From assembly GCF_051020955.1 (NCBI RefSeq), contig NC_135030.1, forward strand, positions 184,001 through 248,000: a stretch of 64,000 bases of DNA, written 5' to 3'. The position numbers and the translations under genes are program-made. Shown piece by piece: positions 10,883-22,040 of this stretch (its first letter is position 1; every line of letters begins with the position of its first letter). Under the pieces are notes generated by a model that saw only the letters and a program-made list of their open reading frames with translations, made no database searches and had not been told where the DNA came from. Origin of the DNA: Megalopta genalis. Lineage: Eukaryota; Arthropoda; Insecta; Hymenoptera; Halictidae.

Positions 10883-12306
10883 ACCTAAAAACACCTACCT
10901 ACAAATTTAGTCGTATTTTTTACTTTATTTTTTACTTTATTTACTTCAAGGGAGAAATCAACTCTTTCATCCGAATCGGCCCTTTTGTATGTGTTCAATA
11001 TAAATCGCAAACGGAAAATACCATCAAAAAAATAGTTTAAACGAAACTAATATTATATTTTTGATGTTATAATACTGTGTGAAAATTTTGTAGTAAAATT
11101 ATAACTTCTATTCAAACTATTTATTCGGATATTTAACTTTCATAGTTTCTGACGTATCATAGTTGCTCGTTCATTTAAAGGGTTATTAGATTCGAATGGA
11201 AACATCCGACAGTAGACACGTTCAACAAGTAACGTTTGAGTGCTGTCTATCAAATAGATGTCGAGTAACTGCGAATTGGTATCGATAAGGCGGGAGCTAA
11301 TTATTCTGCGTCGCGCGACATCTCCGTGTAATTACCAAACTTGTAATAGACCCGCGTTCCGGATCATTCGATCGAGCGTTAACGGCGCTTCGCTTTGTTC
11401 TCTGTGCTAGACGTATCGTGATCGCTATGGTGTAAAGACGCGATAAATACTGCGATTTATTGGAATAAAAATCAACTGCGTGATAATTATTTCAGCTAGA
11501 CAAGTTTCTCGCCGAATATATAGTTTCTTTTCTCGTGTATTCAATTTGTAACAAAATGGCGACAATACAAATACTATGACCGAGGTAACGAACTTGATAT
11601 TTCAATAACAATCTCTCCGCCGTCGGAGCGTTAATAGATACGGATTAATGTAAAACGGTTATCGTAACCACTCCTAAAATCCGCGTAGTTAAAAGGTGAG
11701 CTTTGTGTTCCGCAGATCAGAAACGATTGGCTGCTTTAAAGGTTGCGCGCCGAGAGAAAGAAATATTCCCCCGATCCGGTATAATCTCTTCAAATCCGGG
11801 CCTCGTATTTCCGAATCGCGATCCAAGGGAAAAATAATAATTCCTCGCAGATCCCAGTTAGCGGTCGGTCGCTGAACGCGGTGGTACGCGTCTCACGTAT
11901 TTGGCGATGGGATAAACTCGGCCATCAGAGGCACAGAGTAGGAAGAGGGTGAGAGAAAGGGAGAGTCAGGGGTAGAAAGAGTGTGCTAGTGAAACAGAGC
12001 GCGACAGAGGGCGGCTGAGAGAAAGAGAGCGAGAGAGAGAGAGAGAGAGCAGAAATGTTAAAGGAAAACCATTTCACGCCTGACTCGCCGGCTCTCTCTC
12101 CCCCGGCGAGAATAGTCGATCGTTTCGCGTCTCGTTAGCATCTCATCCATCGCCCGTGTCTGGCTGACTTACCTGTCTGCCTGTTTACTTGTCGTGCGTC
12201 GCTGTCGGTGGCTGCAGGCGGAAATTTCGCCGTGTTTCGTCTCGTCTTGTGTCCCTTAGCCACCCGACCCAACCCCCCAAGATTCCGAGATTTCCTATAG
12301 GAAATA
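10883..12306. other. No gene seen; GA-rich tract
   Basis: AT-rich at first, with a CpG-richer part from about 11200. A purine-rich (GA)n tract occupies about 11935-12050. No recognisable coding or RNA gene. Confidence 0.5.
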
Positions 12307-12860
12307 TTAGGTCTACCCGGAAAGTTCTGTCCGTTTTTTAGCATAGATGAAACGAACACAAAGTGCAAGATACGCAAAATAAAAAGTATATTTATGGAAT
12401 CACCTGATCGTGATAGTCTTTGCTCGGGTACCATTGGTCTACCTATTTTTCAAAATATTAGGTCTACCGGAAAGTTCTGTCCGTTTTTACATAGACAAAA
12501 CATAGATGAAACGAACACAAAGTGCAAGATATGCAAAATAAAAAGTATATTTATGGAATCACCTGATCGTAACAGTTTTTGCTCGGGTACCATTGGTCTA
12601 CCTATTTTTCAAAATATTAGGTCTACCGGAAAGTTCTGTCCGTTTTTACATAGACAAAGCATAGATGAAACGAACACAAAGTGCAAGATATGCAAAATAA
12701 AAAGTATATTTATGGAATCACCTGATCGTGACAGTTTTTGCTCGGGTACCATTGGTCTACCTATTTTTCAAAATATTAGGTCTACCCGGAAAGTTCTGTC
12801 CGTTTTCGAATTGAAATATAACAGAATTTTCATACATTTAATAATATTTATCCTCAGCGT
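12307..12860. repeat. Tandem array of a mariner-2 terminal segment
   Basis: TTAGGTCTACC followed by GGAAAGTTCTGTCCGT starts at 12307, 12458, 12617 and 12776, giving periods of 151, 159 and 159 bp. This is the terminal inverted repeat of the mariner-2 element at 13455. The last copy continues into the same flanking sequence as 13455 (GAATTGAAATATAACA...ATACATTTAATAATATTTAT). One end of a mariner has thus been multiplied in tandem without the rest. The open frame across it (156 residues) is repeat-derived. Confidence 0.85.
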
Positions 12861-12865
12861 GTAAG

Positions 12866-12950
12866 CCAAGATGAATAATTTTGGAAGAGGAGATACGATT
12901 ATTTGAACCGTGCGGCTCGTTTTTATGATTGTTGGCAAGCAATCGAAAGT
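12866..12950. mobile_element. Fragment of GAGGAGATACGATTATT-type MITE
   Basis: Contains GGAAGAGGAGATACGATTAT followed by GGCTCGTTTTTATGATTGTT, matching the left half of the palindromic elements at 19372, 29605 and 54998. The right half is absent. Confidence 0.65.
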
Positions 12951-13454
12951 CGTCTATCTTCGATACAATGTTTAATTATAAACATCAAAATTAATCTTAA
13001 CAATTTGGAGTTGAAAGTACAAGTTGCTTGTTCGCTATTACTTGACATTGCGTATTAATGATTCGGAGTGAAATTAATCGTGAACTGGACTAGCGAGAAA
13101 ATGAACATTGTCGAAAACCGCTCGAACTTATTGGCCAATCTAATATTAGGTCTGCTGGAAATTATATACGACATCATATATTCTACAAATCAATTAGGAT
13201 TTCATCTAACAGTCTACTTAAGTCTTACCTGCTCTATTAACCGAACGCTCACGTTTTCTTGAACCATTCGGATAATCGAGCGGTACACCGAAAGAATTAT
13301 ATCGTATCTTATCTTCGTTTACACGAAGATATAAATAAATTGAATATAAAGAAGCTTTAAGTTTATTGTACAACGAAGTAAAGCATATTAAAGTTTGTAG
13401 AACTTGTTGCTATAATTATCGTCAATATTGTAACAGTCAATTTCTACGTAATTA
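12951..13454. other. No gene seen
   Basis: AT-rich spacer between the terminal array and the mariner-2 element. The 64-residue open frame at 13068-13262 shows no known domain. Confidence 0.5.
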
Positions 13455-13539
13455 TTAGGTCTACCGGAAAGAGTTCTGTCCGTTTTCGAATTGAAATATG
13501 ACACAATTTTCATACATTTAATAATATTTATCGTAGAAT

Positions 13540-13725
13540 ATACTTTCATATATATATTAGAATATACTTTGAATATTATAATATAGAATTTTAATATTGG
13601 AATATACTTTGATATTAGAATATAGAATTTGAATATTAGAATATACTTTGAACATTAGAATATAGAATTTGAATATTAGAATATACTTTGATATTAGAAT
13701 ATATTATATATATAGAATATACTTT
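13540..13725. repeat. AT minisatellite, ~38-40 bp units
   Basis: Alternating units of TATACTTTGAATATTAGAA and TATAGAATTTGAATATTAGA. It lies at the 3' side of the mariner-2 transposase remnant. Confidence 0.8.
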
Positions 13726-13986
13726 GCCATTTTTAAAAAATGATTTATTTTTAGAGGCGAAGAACTCGACTAGTGCTTGGTTGACGTTAGCTTCAGTTTT
13801 GAATTTCTTTTTCTTGTAAAAAGTTTTGCAAAAAGAGAAACAAGCGATAATCGGAGGGTGCTAGGTCTGGGGAGTATGGCGAATGCGACAGAATTTCCCA
13901 GCCTGGCTCTGCGATTTTCCGACGAGTCGCCAAAGCAGCATGTGGTCTGGCATTATCATCGGTAGCCATGTTTTCGCGATCGCGTC
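13723..13986 (-). pseudogene. mariner-2 transposase fragment (D,D34D)
   Basis: Read on the minus strand, it gives DDNARPHAALATRR, a tryptophan-containing linker, then YSPDLAPSDYRLF. The aspartate of DNARPH (13957-13955) and that of PSDYRLF (13852-13850) are separated by 34 residues, as in mariner D,D34D transposases. After QNFLQEKEIQ the frame breaks and resumes one frame over as NVNQALVEFFASKNK, so a frameshift is present. The N-terminal DNA-binding region and the first catalytic aspartate are missing. It differs clearly in sequence from the mariner-1 fragments at 5782 and 50123 and belongs to the element with TTAGGTCTACC ends. Confidence 0.85.
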
Positions 13987-14152
13987 TCGCTTAATAATGA
14001 CACGAGACATCTTTGTTTCAGTTTATTTAGGAGAGTACATGTGTGTAAATGCAATGATAAAGAGAGATAGTCATATATGTCTCGAATCAACGTGTGCATA
14101 TAGATTGAAACTTGAAGTGACACTATCGGACAGAACTTTCCGGTACACCTAA

Positions 14153-16105
14153 CAATTATGCATTTTGGACTCCTCATTATATATTCCCTTTGTGAACAAT
14201 GTAGAGAAATGAATGCACTGAAACAAAGGCGGAATTGCCCCTGAAAAGCGTTCCACAATCGGTACTTTGCCTTATACTATAACTTTAAATCTCGAAACGA
14301 CGCTAAAATAATTTTGGTCGTGATAATTAAGATGATCTTCCAGTTCTTTTTACATCGTGTTGGAAACGAAATTGTACGATACTTCTTCCGTATTTAAAAG
14401 GAAGGATCTTCTGTCATTAGGAGTGATCTTTGAACACGCGGAAGGACGAATGGTGAAACAAAGCGTATGCCAGTTCCAGCCTGAACAATATTACAGAATG
14501 GTTGCCGCTTTGCGAACGTTCGAACAATTCCTGAGCAGAGTTCACCGTCTCTGTGTCAAACAGACGTTTCCACAATTGGATTAATCAGACTCCGTCAATA
14601 ACATGAAACATGGAGCGCACTTTGCCCGCATACATGAAGCGCGGCGCGGCGCGGCAGAGCGACGCGCGGCTTCGCAATAATTCCGTTTCATCCGGCTCGA
14701 AACATCCGACGGGAAAGAAAAGAAGCGTAGACAAAGAGACCGGGGAGCTCATCGCGGCGGTATCAAACAACGGCGATTCGCACCCCCTTACAAAAGACAC
14801 GGTTATTGCGCGAGTACCCTCGGGTGGAGTACAGATGAAGTTTCCTCCCCAGGGAGACCGAGACCAGCTGCATTCAACGATCTTCTACTAAACTTTGATC
14901 AGCGATGCTTTGCACACGGCTAATCCGCTAATCTCCCACGTACACGCAATAAAATGAGCGTCAGCGGGAACCACGCGAATGAGAGGACACAGAGGGAGCG
15001 GGCGAAACCCTGGCGTATGAACGATTGAAACTTGGTAATGGATCATGCTTGCTCGAAAACCTAATTTGGAATAGCTGCTGCGAAAACAAATGTCGATTAG
15101 CTTATTCCACTCGCGGTCTTCCGGTGATCTATCGTTAGGATTTTTTTGTTTTCGCGTCGTTAATACGCGCTGTGAGTTCAATGCATTTGCTACAAACCGT
15201 TGAGTGGGCGCAATAAAAAATGCTATGAGGATGCTGGAAGAATTTAAGAAGAAGAAGAATGGGATAAAATATTATGTAATAAGAAAAAAAAGAGATGATG
15301 AGACAATTAGGTAATATATTAAATGAAAGTTGTACCAATTACTTCAAATTATATTAATTTTGCAAATTCAATTTGAGAACTTATTTACCATATTGTTGGT
15401 GTTTCGGTAAGTTTAATACAACGAGCACACTGTCTTTTAAAATTTTAGAAGACACGTGAAATTTTAATAATCCTTAGATTATGAGACAATCGCTCGGCTG
15501 ATTGAGAAAGTGAAAAAACATCGAGTTTAAATGGTAATCAAGTAATTTTTAGTGGTCTCACGGACCAGCAACGGTAATTAAGAATTAAACAAATACGTTG
15601 GTACACGGTGATGGGAGAGTTCACAAAAATTGAACTCTGTTGATCAGGATATAATGAATTTTGCGATGATTTAACAATAGAAACTTATTCAAGTTAAGAA
15701 CGTGTTAATTGTTAACACATTATAAGACAGTTAAAGAGTGGAAATATGTGACATTTTTTTACTATTTAATCCACATGTTTTCACTATTTACTCTTATCTT
15801 GAGAATATATTAGATTTATCAGTTTTTAGAGAATATTTTCATACAGAATATTATATCTATGATTTATGTTCGTAAATTAGGGACAACTCACGGAAGCGTA
15901 CATATTTAACTCACAGAACATAAAATCGAATGTATGGTTGCAGCGATAGTTAACTCACGCAACCTCTTTGCCAAACACAGCGTGAGTTGAACATAAATCA
16001 TGTGGCGTTCAACGTGTTAAAAAATACTTTATGGCACTGTAGATAATGTCCTATTGCCACTTTTGCACGCACACTTGTGTATGTTTTACTACTAATCGTT
16101 GAAAC
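14153..16105. other. No gene recognised
   Basis: Two plus-strand open frames (14357-14584 and 14610-14891) are moderately GC-rich but match nothing I know. A 45-bp segment at 15546-15590 (TTAGTGGTCTCACGGACCAG...) recurs with changes at 22430-22470, so it is a dispersed repeat. At 15860-16000 an imperfect inverted repeat (TGATTTATGTTC / GAACATAAATCA) encloses four AACTCAC motifs. A possible TTAA-type element at 15713-16020 is too weak to call. Confidence 0.45.
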
Positions 16106-16570
16106 ATAAGATAAGTACGTGTGATACCTAAATCTACATATATTTCCATTTAAAATGATAGTAATAATTAAATATAATACCTGTTATTAACAATTCGATA
16201 TAACATTAAATGATCGATTAAAGTAAAGAATAAACAAATTTTCAATAATTTCCAGTGTGCATAAGATAAGTACGTGTGATACCTAAATCTACATAAATTT
16301 CCATTTAAAATGATAGTAATAATTAAATATAATACCTGTTATTAACAATTCGATATAACATTAAATGATCGATTAAAGTAAAGAATAAACAAATTTTCAA
16401 TAATTTCCAGTGTGCATAAGATAAGTACGTGTGATACCTAAATCTACATATATTTCCATTTAAAATGATAGTAATAATTAAATATAATACCTGTTATTAA
16501 CAATTCGATATAACATTAAATGATCGATTAAAGTAAAGAATCAACAATAATTTCAATAATTTCAAATAAA
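16106..16570. repeat. 155-bp tandem repeat, three copies
   Basis: ATAAGATAAGTACGTGTGAT begins copies at 16106, 16261 and 16416. The copies are almost identical, so the triplication is recent. The third ends in diverged AATAATTTCAA sequence. No coding potential. Confidence 0.93.
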
Positions 16571-16978
16571 ATGATAACAAGTAAAGAGAATTAAATTAAA
16601 TTAAATTAGTGGTTCAAGATCCCTAAGATGTTCCTCAAATATTAACAAAATAGTTCATAAAATGTGAAAAAGAAAATAGTGAATATTTTCGAGAAACGCG
16701 TAATTTTATGCAGATAATTTTATAATCAAGGGAAAGACATGCGCAGATCAATTATGTTTCTCCTTTTCAAATTACTCTAGCTCGTTATTCTATGAAAAAA
16801 TTAGGATAAAATTGCTTGCTTTAAAATTTTTGGTTTCCTTCGATATTTTTCGGACTACTTGTATATGTTTCTTTGTTTCCACATTACTCATGAGATGCAG
16901 CAAATTATTATACCTGTCACTAAAGTGAAATATCTTTCGTTTACGTTCCCCAGAAATACTTGTCCTAGTTCCAGTTAA
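16571..16978. other. No gene seen
   Basis: AT-rich spacer between the 155-bp tandem repeat and the TTAA-type end at 16979. A 63-residue minus-strand open frame (16790-16981) has no recognisable domain. Confidence 0.45.
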
Positions 16979-17115
16979 CACTCGAACGGCAGATCATACT
17001 GACAAAACTATGATCACGTAGGTTCAGAATCATTGAAAACGTTATTTATCGAAATTATTGTACACATTTATTAAGCTGATTCTTCTAGATCCGTCAATAT
17101 TTCTACAGACCATAA
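16979..17115 (+). mobile_element. PB-M: single TTAA-type element end
   Basis: TTAA (16975-16978) is followed by CACTCGAACGGCA and the inverted pair GATCATA / TATGATC (16992-17015), centred 24.5 bp inside the tip. This is the same geometry as the paired elements PB-A to PB-L. A second copy lies at 22603-22740 and shares about 140 bp. The opposite end was not found in either copy, so the length is unknown. Confidence 0.5.
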
Positions 17116-17212
17116 TGAAACGTGAAAACGTAACAATTGATTTATATTAGATATTTATAATATCGAGGTCGAAATACACCCGAATTCGACGAATTGCTGA
17201 TAAAGCCATTAA

Positions 17213-17453
17213 CACGTTCCGTGCCGAGCTTTTTTTACTCGAATCTTCACACTTTGATATTTGACTAAAACTTGATGTATTACGTGCAATTATTAACTCT
17301 CGTACACATAACAACGTAACAAAAACTTATCAACGCCCATTCTTGCGGTGGAAATTGATTCTTCGGTTCTAAATTTCTTGTAAACAATTTGTTCAGTTCA
17401 CTGAGTAAACATGCAAGCGTGTACCATCGATGGTACACGTGGCACGGAACGTG
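17213..17453. mobile_element. PB-D: TTAA-flanked MITE (241 bp)
   Basis: TTAA flanks both sides (17209-17212 and 17454-17457). The tips share CACGTTCCGTGCC exactly in inverted orientation. Near the right tip, a perfect 22-bp palindrome with core GTACCATCGATGGTAC spans 17418-17439, its centre 24.5 bp inside the tip. Nothing is encoded. Grouped with piggyBac-type elements by target site and geometry. Confidence 0.8.
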
Positions 17454-17457
17454 TTAA

Positions 17458-18827
17458 TGATATTCCTGAGCAAATACTGTAAGCGATTCGCGAATATTAC
17501 AATTATTTTGCACGCTGGAAACGGTACACCCACGTAGCACACGGCAATTAAGTTGAACGAAAGGTAGCAAGAAAAACAGCTGTCTACTCATCAGCACTTG
17601 TTTTATAATATAATGATGCAGAAAATAAATACAGCCCGCGCCGAATACGCTGAAACGGCGGACGAGGCAGACTGAAACGTATCATCGTACGCTCGAAACA
17701 TCGCGTACCCGCACGATGTATGTTCCAAATCTTCGAGCAGCGTGGAAATAATGCTGAGCACGCCGGTCAGCATTTTTCCGTTGCGCAATTTTAAATTACG
17801 CGATCTAAATGCTTCACTTGTGCTGCGCGGGAATTCATATTTGGCAAGTTTTGCGCCGACACGTAACACCGCGTAATCGCGTTGCGTGCAGTGATCGACC
17901 TGATTATACGAAAGGGAGCCGATTACCGTTAGATGCCGTGCAATTTTACAGTTGAAACCCAATCAGCGTTAATGGCTGCGAAACAATCCAATCAGCAAAA
18001 TGGTAAATCAGGTTACGCCGTCGATCGACGAATCAGCTGATTATGAAGTTTGACTCAAGTAATTAGTATCATTCGATGATCGGAGGATCGTGCAATTATT
18101 TCGCTGTTAGCTTTTAACCGGTCGTTCGAAACACCATGCTCGTCCCGTGCCAGGGATTCCTCGCAGGAAGCCGCTGACCAGCGGGATTATGTGAGTATAA
18201 ATCAGCAGACTTTCTTCATCCCTTGGTGCCCCCTGCGATTCGTTGGCAGAGCCCGCCACCGCGCTCAATTGTCAATTTCTCCGTGCAGAGCGTCGCGCGG
18301 CTCGTGCTTCATCAATAAGATCGCTCTCGAAGAGGAGATTTGCCAGCGGAGAGCGATAGATCGAGATCCGGTGATAAATACAGACCGGCTCGAACCGTCG
18401 CTCGACGCGACGCGCGCCCCGGGAACGCTTTATAAAGCGTTGAAAAATTGACATCGGTCGGTGGTGGCAACGACTGTTCGGCGAACCATGCGCGACCCTC
18501 TCCCGTTCCCTGATTCCTTTCTTGTTCCTCTTTTCTGTTGCTCGGTAACCGGCGGTGCGCCGTTATATCGTCTTAGAGAACCCAAAACGTGTTCCACTTG
18601 CTTTTTAACATCTTACAATCGAAGCTACTTTGACGATGGAACTATTTTTCAGCAGAACCTAGGAGTCTCGTCGAACTTAGAATATTTTGTGAATGTGAAA
18701 ACGTGAAACTAAACTTGTTTCGTCGCAGCACTCTTGCGTTTTAGCGATTTGTTGAGCACTTTTCATCTTGGTTTTGATGATCTTGAAACATGTTGTCGGT
18801 CAACTATTTTGTCAAACTTTTCCCTAA
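17458..18827. other. No gene recognised; GC-rich part
   Basis: A CpG-rich zone covers about 17640-18560. The minus-strand frame at 17603-17962 and the plus-strand frame at 18191-18451 have no recognisable domain. Confidence 0.45.
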
Positions 18828-19093
18828 ATATGAGCCGTTTATTTTGAAAGTGGCATAAGTCACTTTGTTTTTAAGTCGATATATTTAAGGGTTTGCGTTT
18901 TAACACGTTTCAAAATATGGATGCTAACTTTCGAGAAGATTTACTTGTATTTGTTATCTCAGGATACTGATATTTTCGTATAATTTATATTTATACTGAT
19001 ATTTTCGATATAATTTCGTATAAACATTAAAAAATCACCACTTTTCATTACGGTGAAGTGACTTATGCCACTTTCAAAATAAACGGCTCATAT
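18828..19093. mobile_element. Palindrome-ended MITE-like element (266 bp)
   Basis: ATATGAGCCGTTTATTTTGA and the following bases up to about 18866 recur inverted at 19055-19093, giving arms of about 38 bp with almost no mismatches. The interior has no coding content. The sharp ends suggest a miniature inverted-repeat transposon of unknown family. Confidence 0.7.
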
Positions 19094-19371
19094 GTTGTCA
19101 TCATTCGGTCTTGGTTTCAGAGATATTCGCTAATGTCTTTGACAAATATTCACATTAGAAAAGATGGTTCCGATTTCGATAGTCTTGAAATACAATGCAT
19201 CAACGATGACATCATTTCCAACAACTTTTCTGCATACAATATATATATTACTGTATATACAGTAATTATATATATATACACACGACCTTGGTTTTCGAAT
19301 GTGCTTCAAAAGGCAGTAGAGAAATTTTTTAATTTCTTGAAATAATGAAAAGTTTTATTATTACACAGTAG
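19094..19371. other. No gene seen
   Basis: AT-rich spacer with a short TATATA tract. The open frame reaching across it begins in the transposon arm and is not credible. Confidence 0.5.
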
Positions 19372-19550
19372 AGTAAATTCTCCCGAATTTTCCTTCGGTC
19401 TGTAAACAAACATGGATCATTTGGGAACAGGAGATACGATTATTCGAGCCTCCCAACTGATTTTTATAGTTGCCGATTGTCAACAATTATAAAAACAAAT
19501 AATCGTATCTCCTCTTCCTAAATTGTCCATATTTGTCTCCAGAAGCACAT
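19372..19550. mobile_element. Short palindromic MITE (GAGATACGATTATTCGAG type)
   Basis: The left half runs CAGTAGAGTAAATTCTCCCG ... GGAGATACGATTATTCGAGC. After a small TATAGTTGCCGATTGTCAAC centre the same sequence returns inverted (AATAATCGTATCTCCTCTTC). The terminal sequence resembles that of the array-bearing elements, so the two may share a transposase. Other copies are at 29605, 54998, 60122 and 63648. Confidence 0.75.
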
Positions 19551-19710
19551 TTTTCGCAAAGATACTTTGTTCTTCGTTTTAAATAATGTGGACGTGTGTA
19601 GCATGTCCAACCTTTTATTCCTCTGGTACTCCGTGATTATATTATATAATTATAAAAGAAAATTATAAAAACGGGAGCGCTTATAATAGATAATATAATA
19701 CACTAACTCC
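19551..19710. other. No gene seen
   Basis: Short AT-rich spacer between the palindromic element and the 192-bp tandem duplication. Confidence 0.5.
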
Positions 19711-20074
19711 TATTCAATCGAACTTGGAACCCTTCCGCAATGTTATGCGAAGTAAGAAAAATTGATCTTGATTCTTTATTTACCACTTTCATGTTAATAA
19801 TAACACAATAAACATTATTAATCTGTGAGAACGCTAACACTGATTTCGTAAGTTCTAATAGATGCAGTAATTAAGTGTTAAACTTAAACAAGTGTTTACT
19901 TCTATTCAATCGAACTTGGAACCCTTCCGCAATGATGTGCGAAGTAAGAAAAATTGATCTTGATTCTTTATTTACCACTTTCATGTTAATAATAACACAA
20001 TAAACATTATCAATCTGTGAGAGCGCTAACACTGATTTCGCAAGTTCTAATAGATGCAGTAATTAAGTGTTAAA
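19711..20074. repeat. 192-bp tandem duplication
   Basis: TATTCAATCGAACTTGGAAC starts copies at 19711 and 19903. The two copies differ at only a few positions, indicating a young duplication. Noncoding. Confidence 0.93.
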
Positions 20075-20660
20075 TCAACATATACTACTGAAAAACAGTG
20101 GTAAACATATTCATCGAAATATCATCGGAACGAACGAAAACCTTCGTCGAAATTGATTAAAGTGTCAATATCGTTTCGCCAGTAAACCGCCGATTTCGTT
20201 CCCCGTTACACGCGATATCACCTGTCGACGGCGCCTCTTTCCCTTACTAAATTCTTAAAAATGTAACGAGAGAGAAGAGACTGTCGCCGTTCCAGCTAAT
20301 TAATTTCGAATGTTTCCTGTCCGGTTGACAATGTTTAATTAGATTCACCGCCACCGAATGAAACTTTCCGCCCGATCACGCCGCCAAAGGCCAGAATTCA
20401 AGTTTTCCCGGGGCAAAATGAAATCCAATTACGCGGGCCCCGTAAATAAAGTGCACACGATCGGTCCACGGGAACCCCCCGCGCGCGTTCATAACTTTTA
20501 ATCAGAACTTTACTCAACGGAGAGCTATTTTTCCCCCTCCGAACTGCTAAGTTTCGCCAGGTAAGAGCGTGCGGTTTTGATGAAGCACGGCTAATGAATT
20601 TAATAAAATTACTCGTTCGAGGGCACAAATAGGTGGCGAGCGGTGTACGACGAGAAGGGA

Positions 20661-20701
<41 letters not shown>

Positions 20702-20728
20702 AGAAAGAGAGAGAGAGAGGGAGAGAAG

Positions 20729-20771
<43 letters not shown>

Positions 20772-21674
20772 AACAGGAATAGAAGCAGGAGCAGGAAGCG
20801 GGGGACATGGATTTACCGTAGTACTCGTGGGCCAAGTGGAGACCGCGAAGAATGGATAACAGGGAGAAAACTCCTGAATGCTATTGCCGTTTACCCAGCC
20901 GCGGCTGTTTTCCTCGGTACACCCTCGATCATCCGTCGAGCGTGTGAGCGAAATACGAAAGTACCCGGCTAGTACACGTAGTTTCACCCCCGCTTCGATT
21001 CCGACGAGCCGCTAGCCGGGGCGGAATCGCGCGCCCGCTACCGAGAAGTTATTATGTAGGCAGGTCTCGGCTCCTTCGCGTATCCCATTTCGCCGTGGAT
21101 GTTGCAGCCGGTTTCCATTTAGACGGCGTTATTCTTCCGACGGGCCAGCTGTTTCATATCCACGCTACGATCCGTGTTAACAAACTTTGATTCCCTCCGC
21201 AGCCCCTAGCCTTTAGCCTCTAACCTGTAGCCCGTAACCTGCATCGCCCGTGGCCCGGCGATTTTACGCTACAACGTCGTTACGACGGGATCGGATTTGG
21301 CTGGTAACCGGTTTTACGCTAAATCTTTCGGTAAACCGTTCGAAATATACTCGCAAGCCAGCGGAATCCGACTCTGGAACTTCCTTTTGCCGCGTTCGCC
21401 CTGCTGCTGCTGTTCGAATCTTGCGAAACCGTCTCCAGCTCGTTAAATGTTTTCATAATTAGTTTCGAACGAGAGAACCGATTCAGAAGAAGACTGCAGT
21501 TTTCGATCTCGCTTCAAAGCGTCGCCGCGTTTGCATCTCGAGTGTACGGCAATTCGGTCGCCGCGTCCTTTTCTAGCTCTTGCCGAGAACGGTGGATTTG
21601 GAAATAACCTTTTAGGTACGGCTGAATTCCGCGCGAGGCTATTTCTGTGGACGGTAGAGTCTGATATTGTATAT
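20075..21674. other. GC-rich island, no gene recognised
   Basis: CpG-rich from about 20200 to 21660 apart from the (GA)n tract at 20663-20770. Overlapping frames on both strands, some driven by the GA tract, are artefacts. No promoter or exon could be supported. Confidence 0.45.
20663..20770. repeat. (GA)n microsatellite
   Basis: About 100 bp of GA repeats with AAGGAGAAAG interruptions. It creates Arg/Glu frames on plus and Ser/Leu frames on minus. Confidence 0.95.
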
Positions 21675-22040
21675 ACAGGGTGTCCCAAAAATGTCTCGCA
21701 ATCCGAAAGCGGCGGGTTCCTCGGGCCTTTCGAAGCAACTTTTTCCTTTACAAAAATGTTCTCCGAGGCACCGTTAACGAGTTATCAACGAAAAACAGTG
21801 ACCAATGAGAGGCGAGCTCGGCTGGCGCGAGGCGACCGAGCCAATGAGCGGAACTGGGCTTCGCGCGCTGGTTGGCTGGGCCGCCACGCGTCAGCCGTAC
21901 TCGATTCTTATTGGTCACTGTTTTTCGTTAATAACTCGTTAACGGTGCTTCGGAGAAAATTTTTGTAAAGGAAAAAGTTGCTTCAAATGAACCGAGGAAC
22001 CCGCCATTTCCGGATTGCGAGACATTTTTGGGACACCCTA
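21675..22040. mobile_element. GGGTGTCCC-ended palindromic MITE, copy A
   Basis: Ends are CAGGGTGTCCCAAAAATGTC and, at the right in reverse, AGGGTGTCCCAAAAATGTC. The arms are about 130 bp and enclose a 100-bp CpG-rich core. In the core are GACCAATGAG and AGCCAATGAG, and ATTGGTC lies in inverted orientation, all CCAAT boxes. Copies B (34485) and C (59760) are nearly identical in the core. Its flanks match those of copy B in inverted order, so it sits inside a copy of the larger element PB-F. Superfamily not determined. Confidence 0.85.

Larger units (their letters stand above)
13455..14152 (-). mobile_element. mariner-2 element, internally deleted
   Basis: Ends are TTAGGTCTACCGGAAAGAGT at the left and, reversed at the right, TTAGGTGTACCGGAAAGTTC. 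A transposase remnant reads leftward. Between 14006 and about 13990 an ATG-started frame (MSRVIIKRDA) runs straight into C-terminal transposase sequence, so most of the gene was lost by internal deletion. An AT minisatellite has grown near the left end. Confidence 0.8.

Noticed and set aside
12307..12780. TTAGG at the start of each unit as insect telomere repeat
   Set aside because: TTAGG occurs once per ~159-bp unit as part of the mariner-2 tip, not as a tandem TTAGG run.
21700..21968. 145-codon frame shared by the three GGGTGTCCC MITE copies
   Set aside because: The frame exists because the MITE copies are nearly identical. It crosses the palindrome arms, changes content between copies and has no domain.
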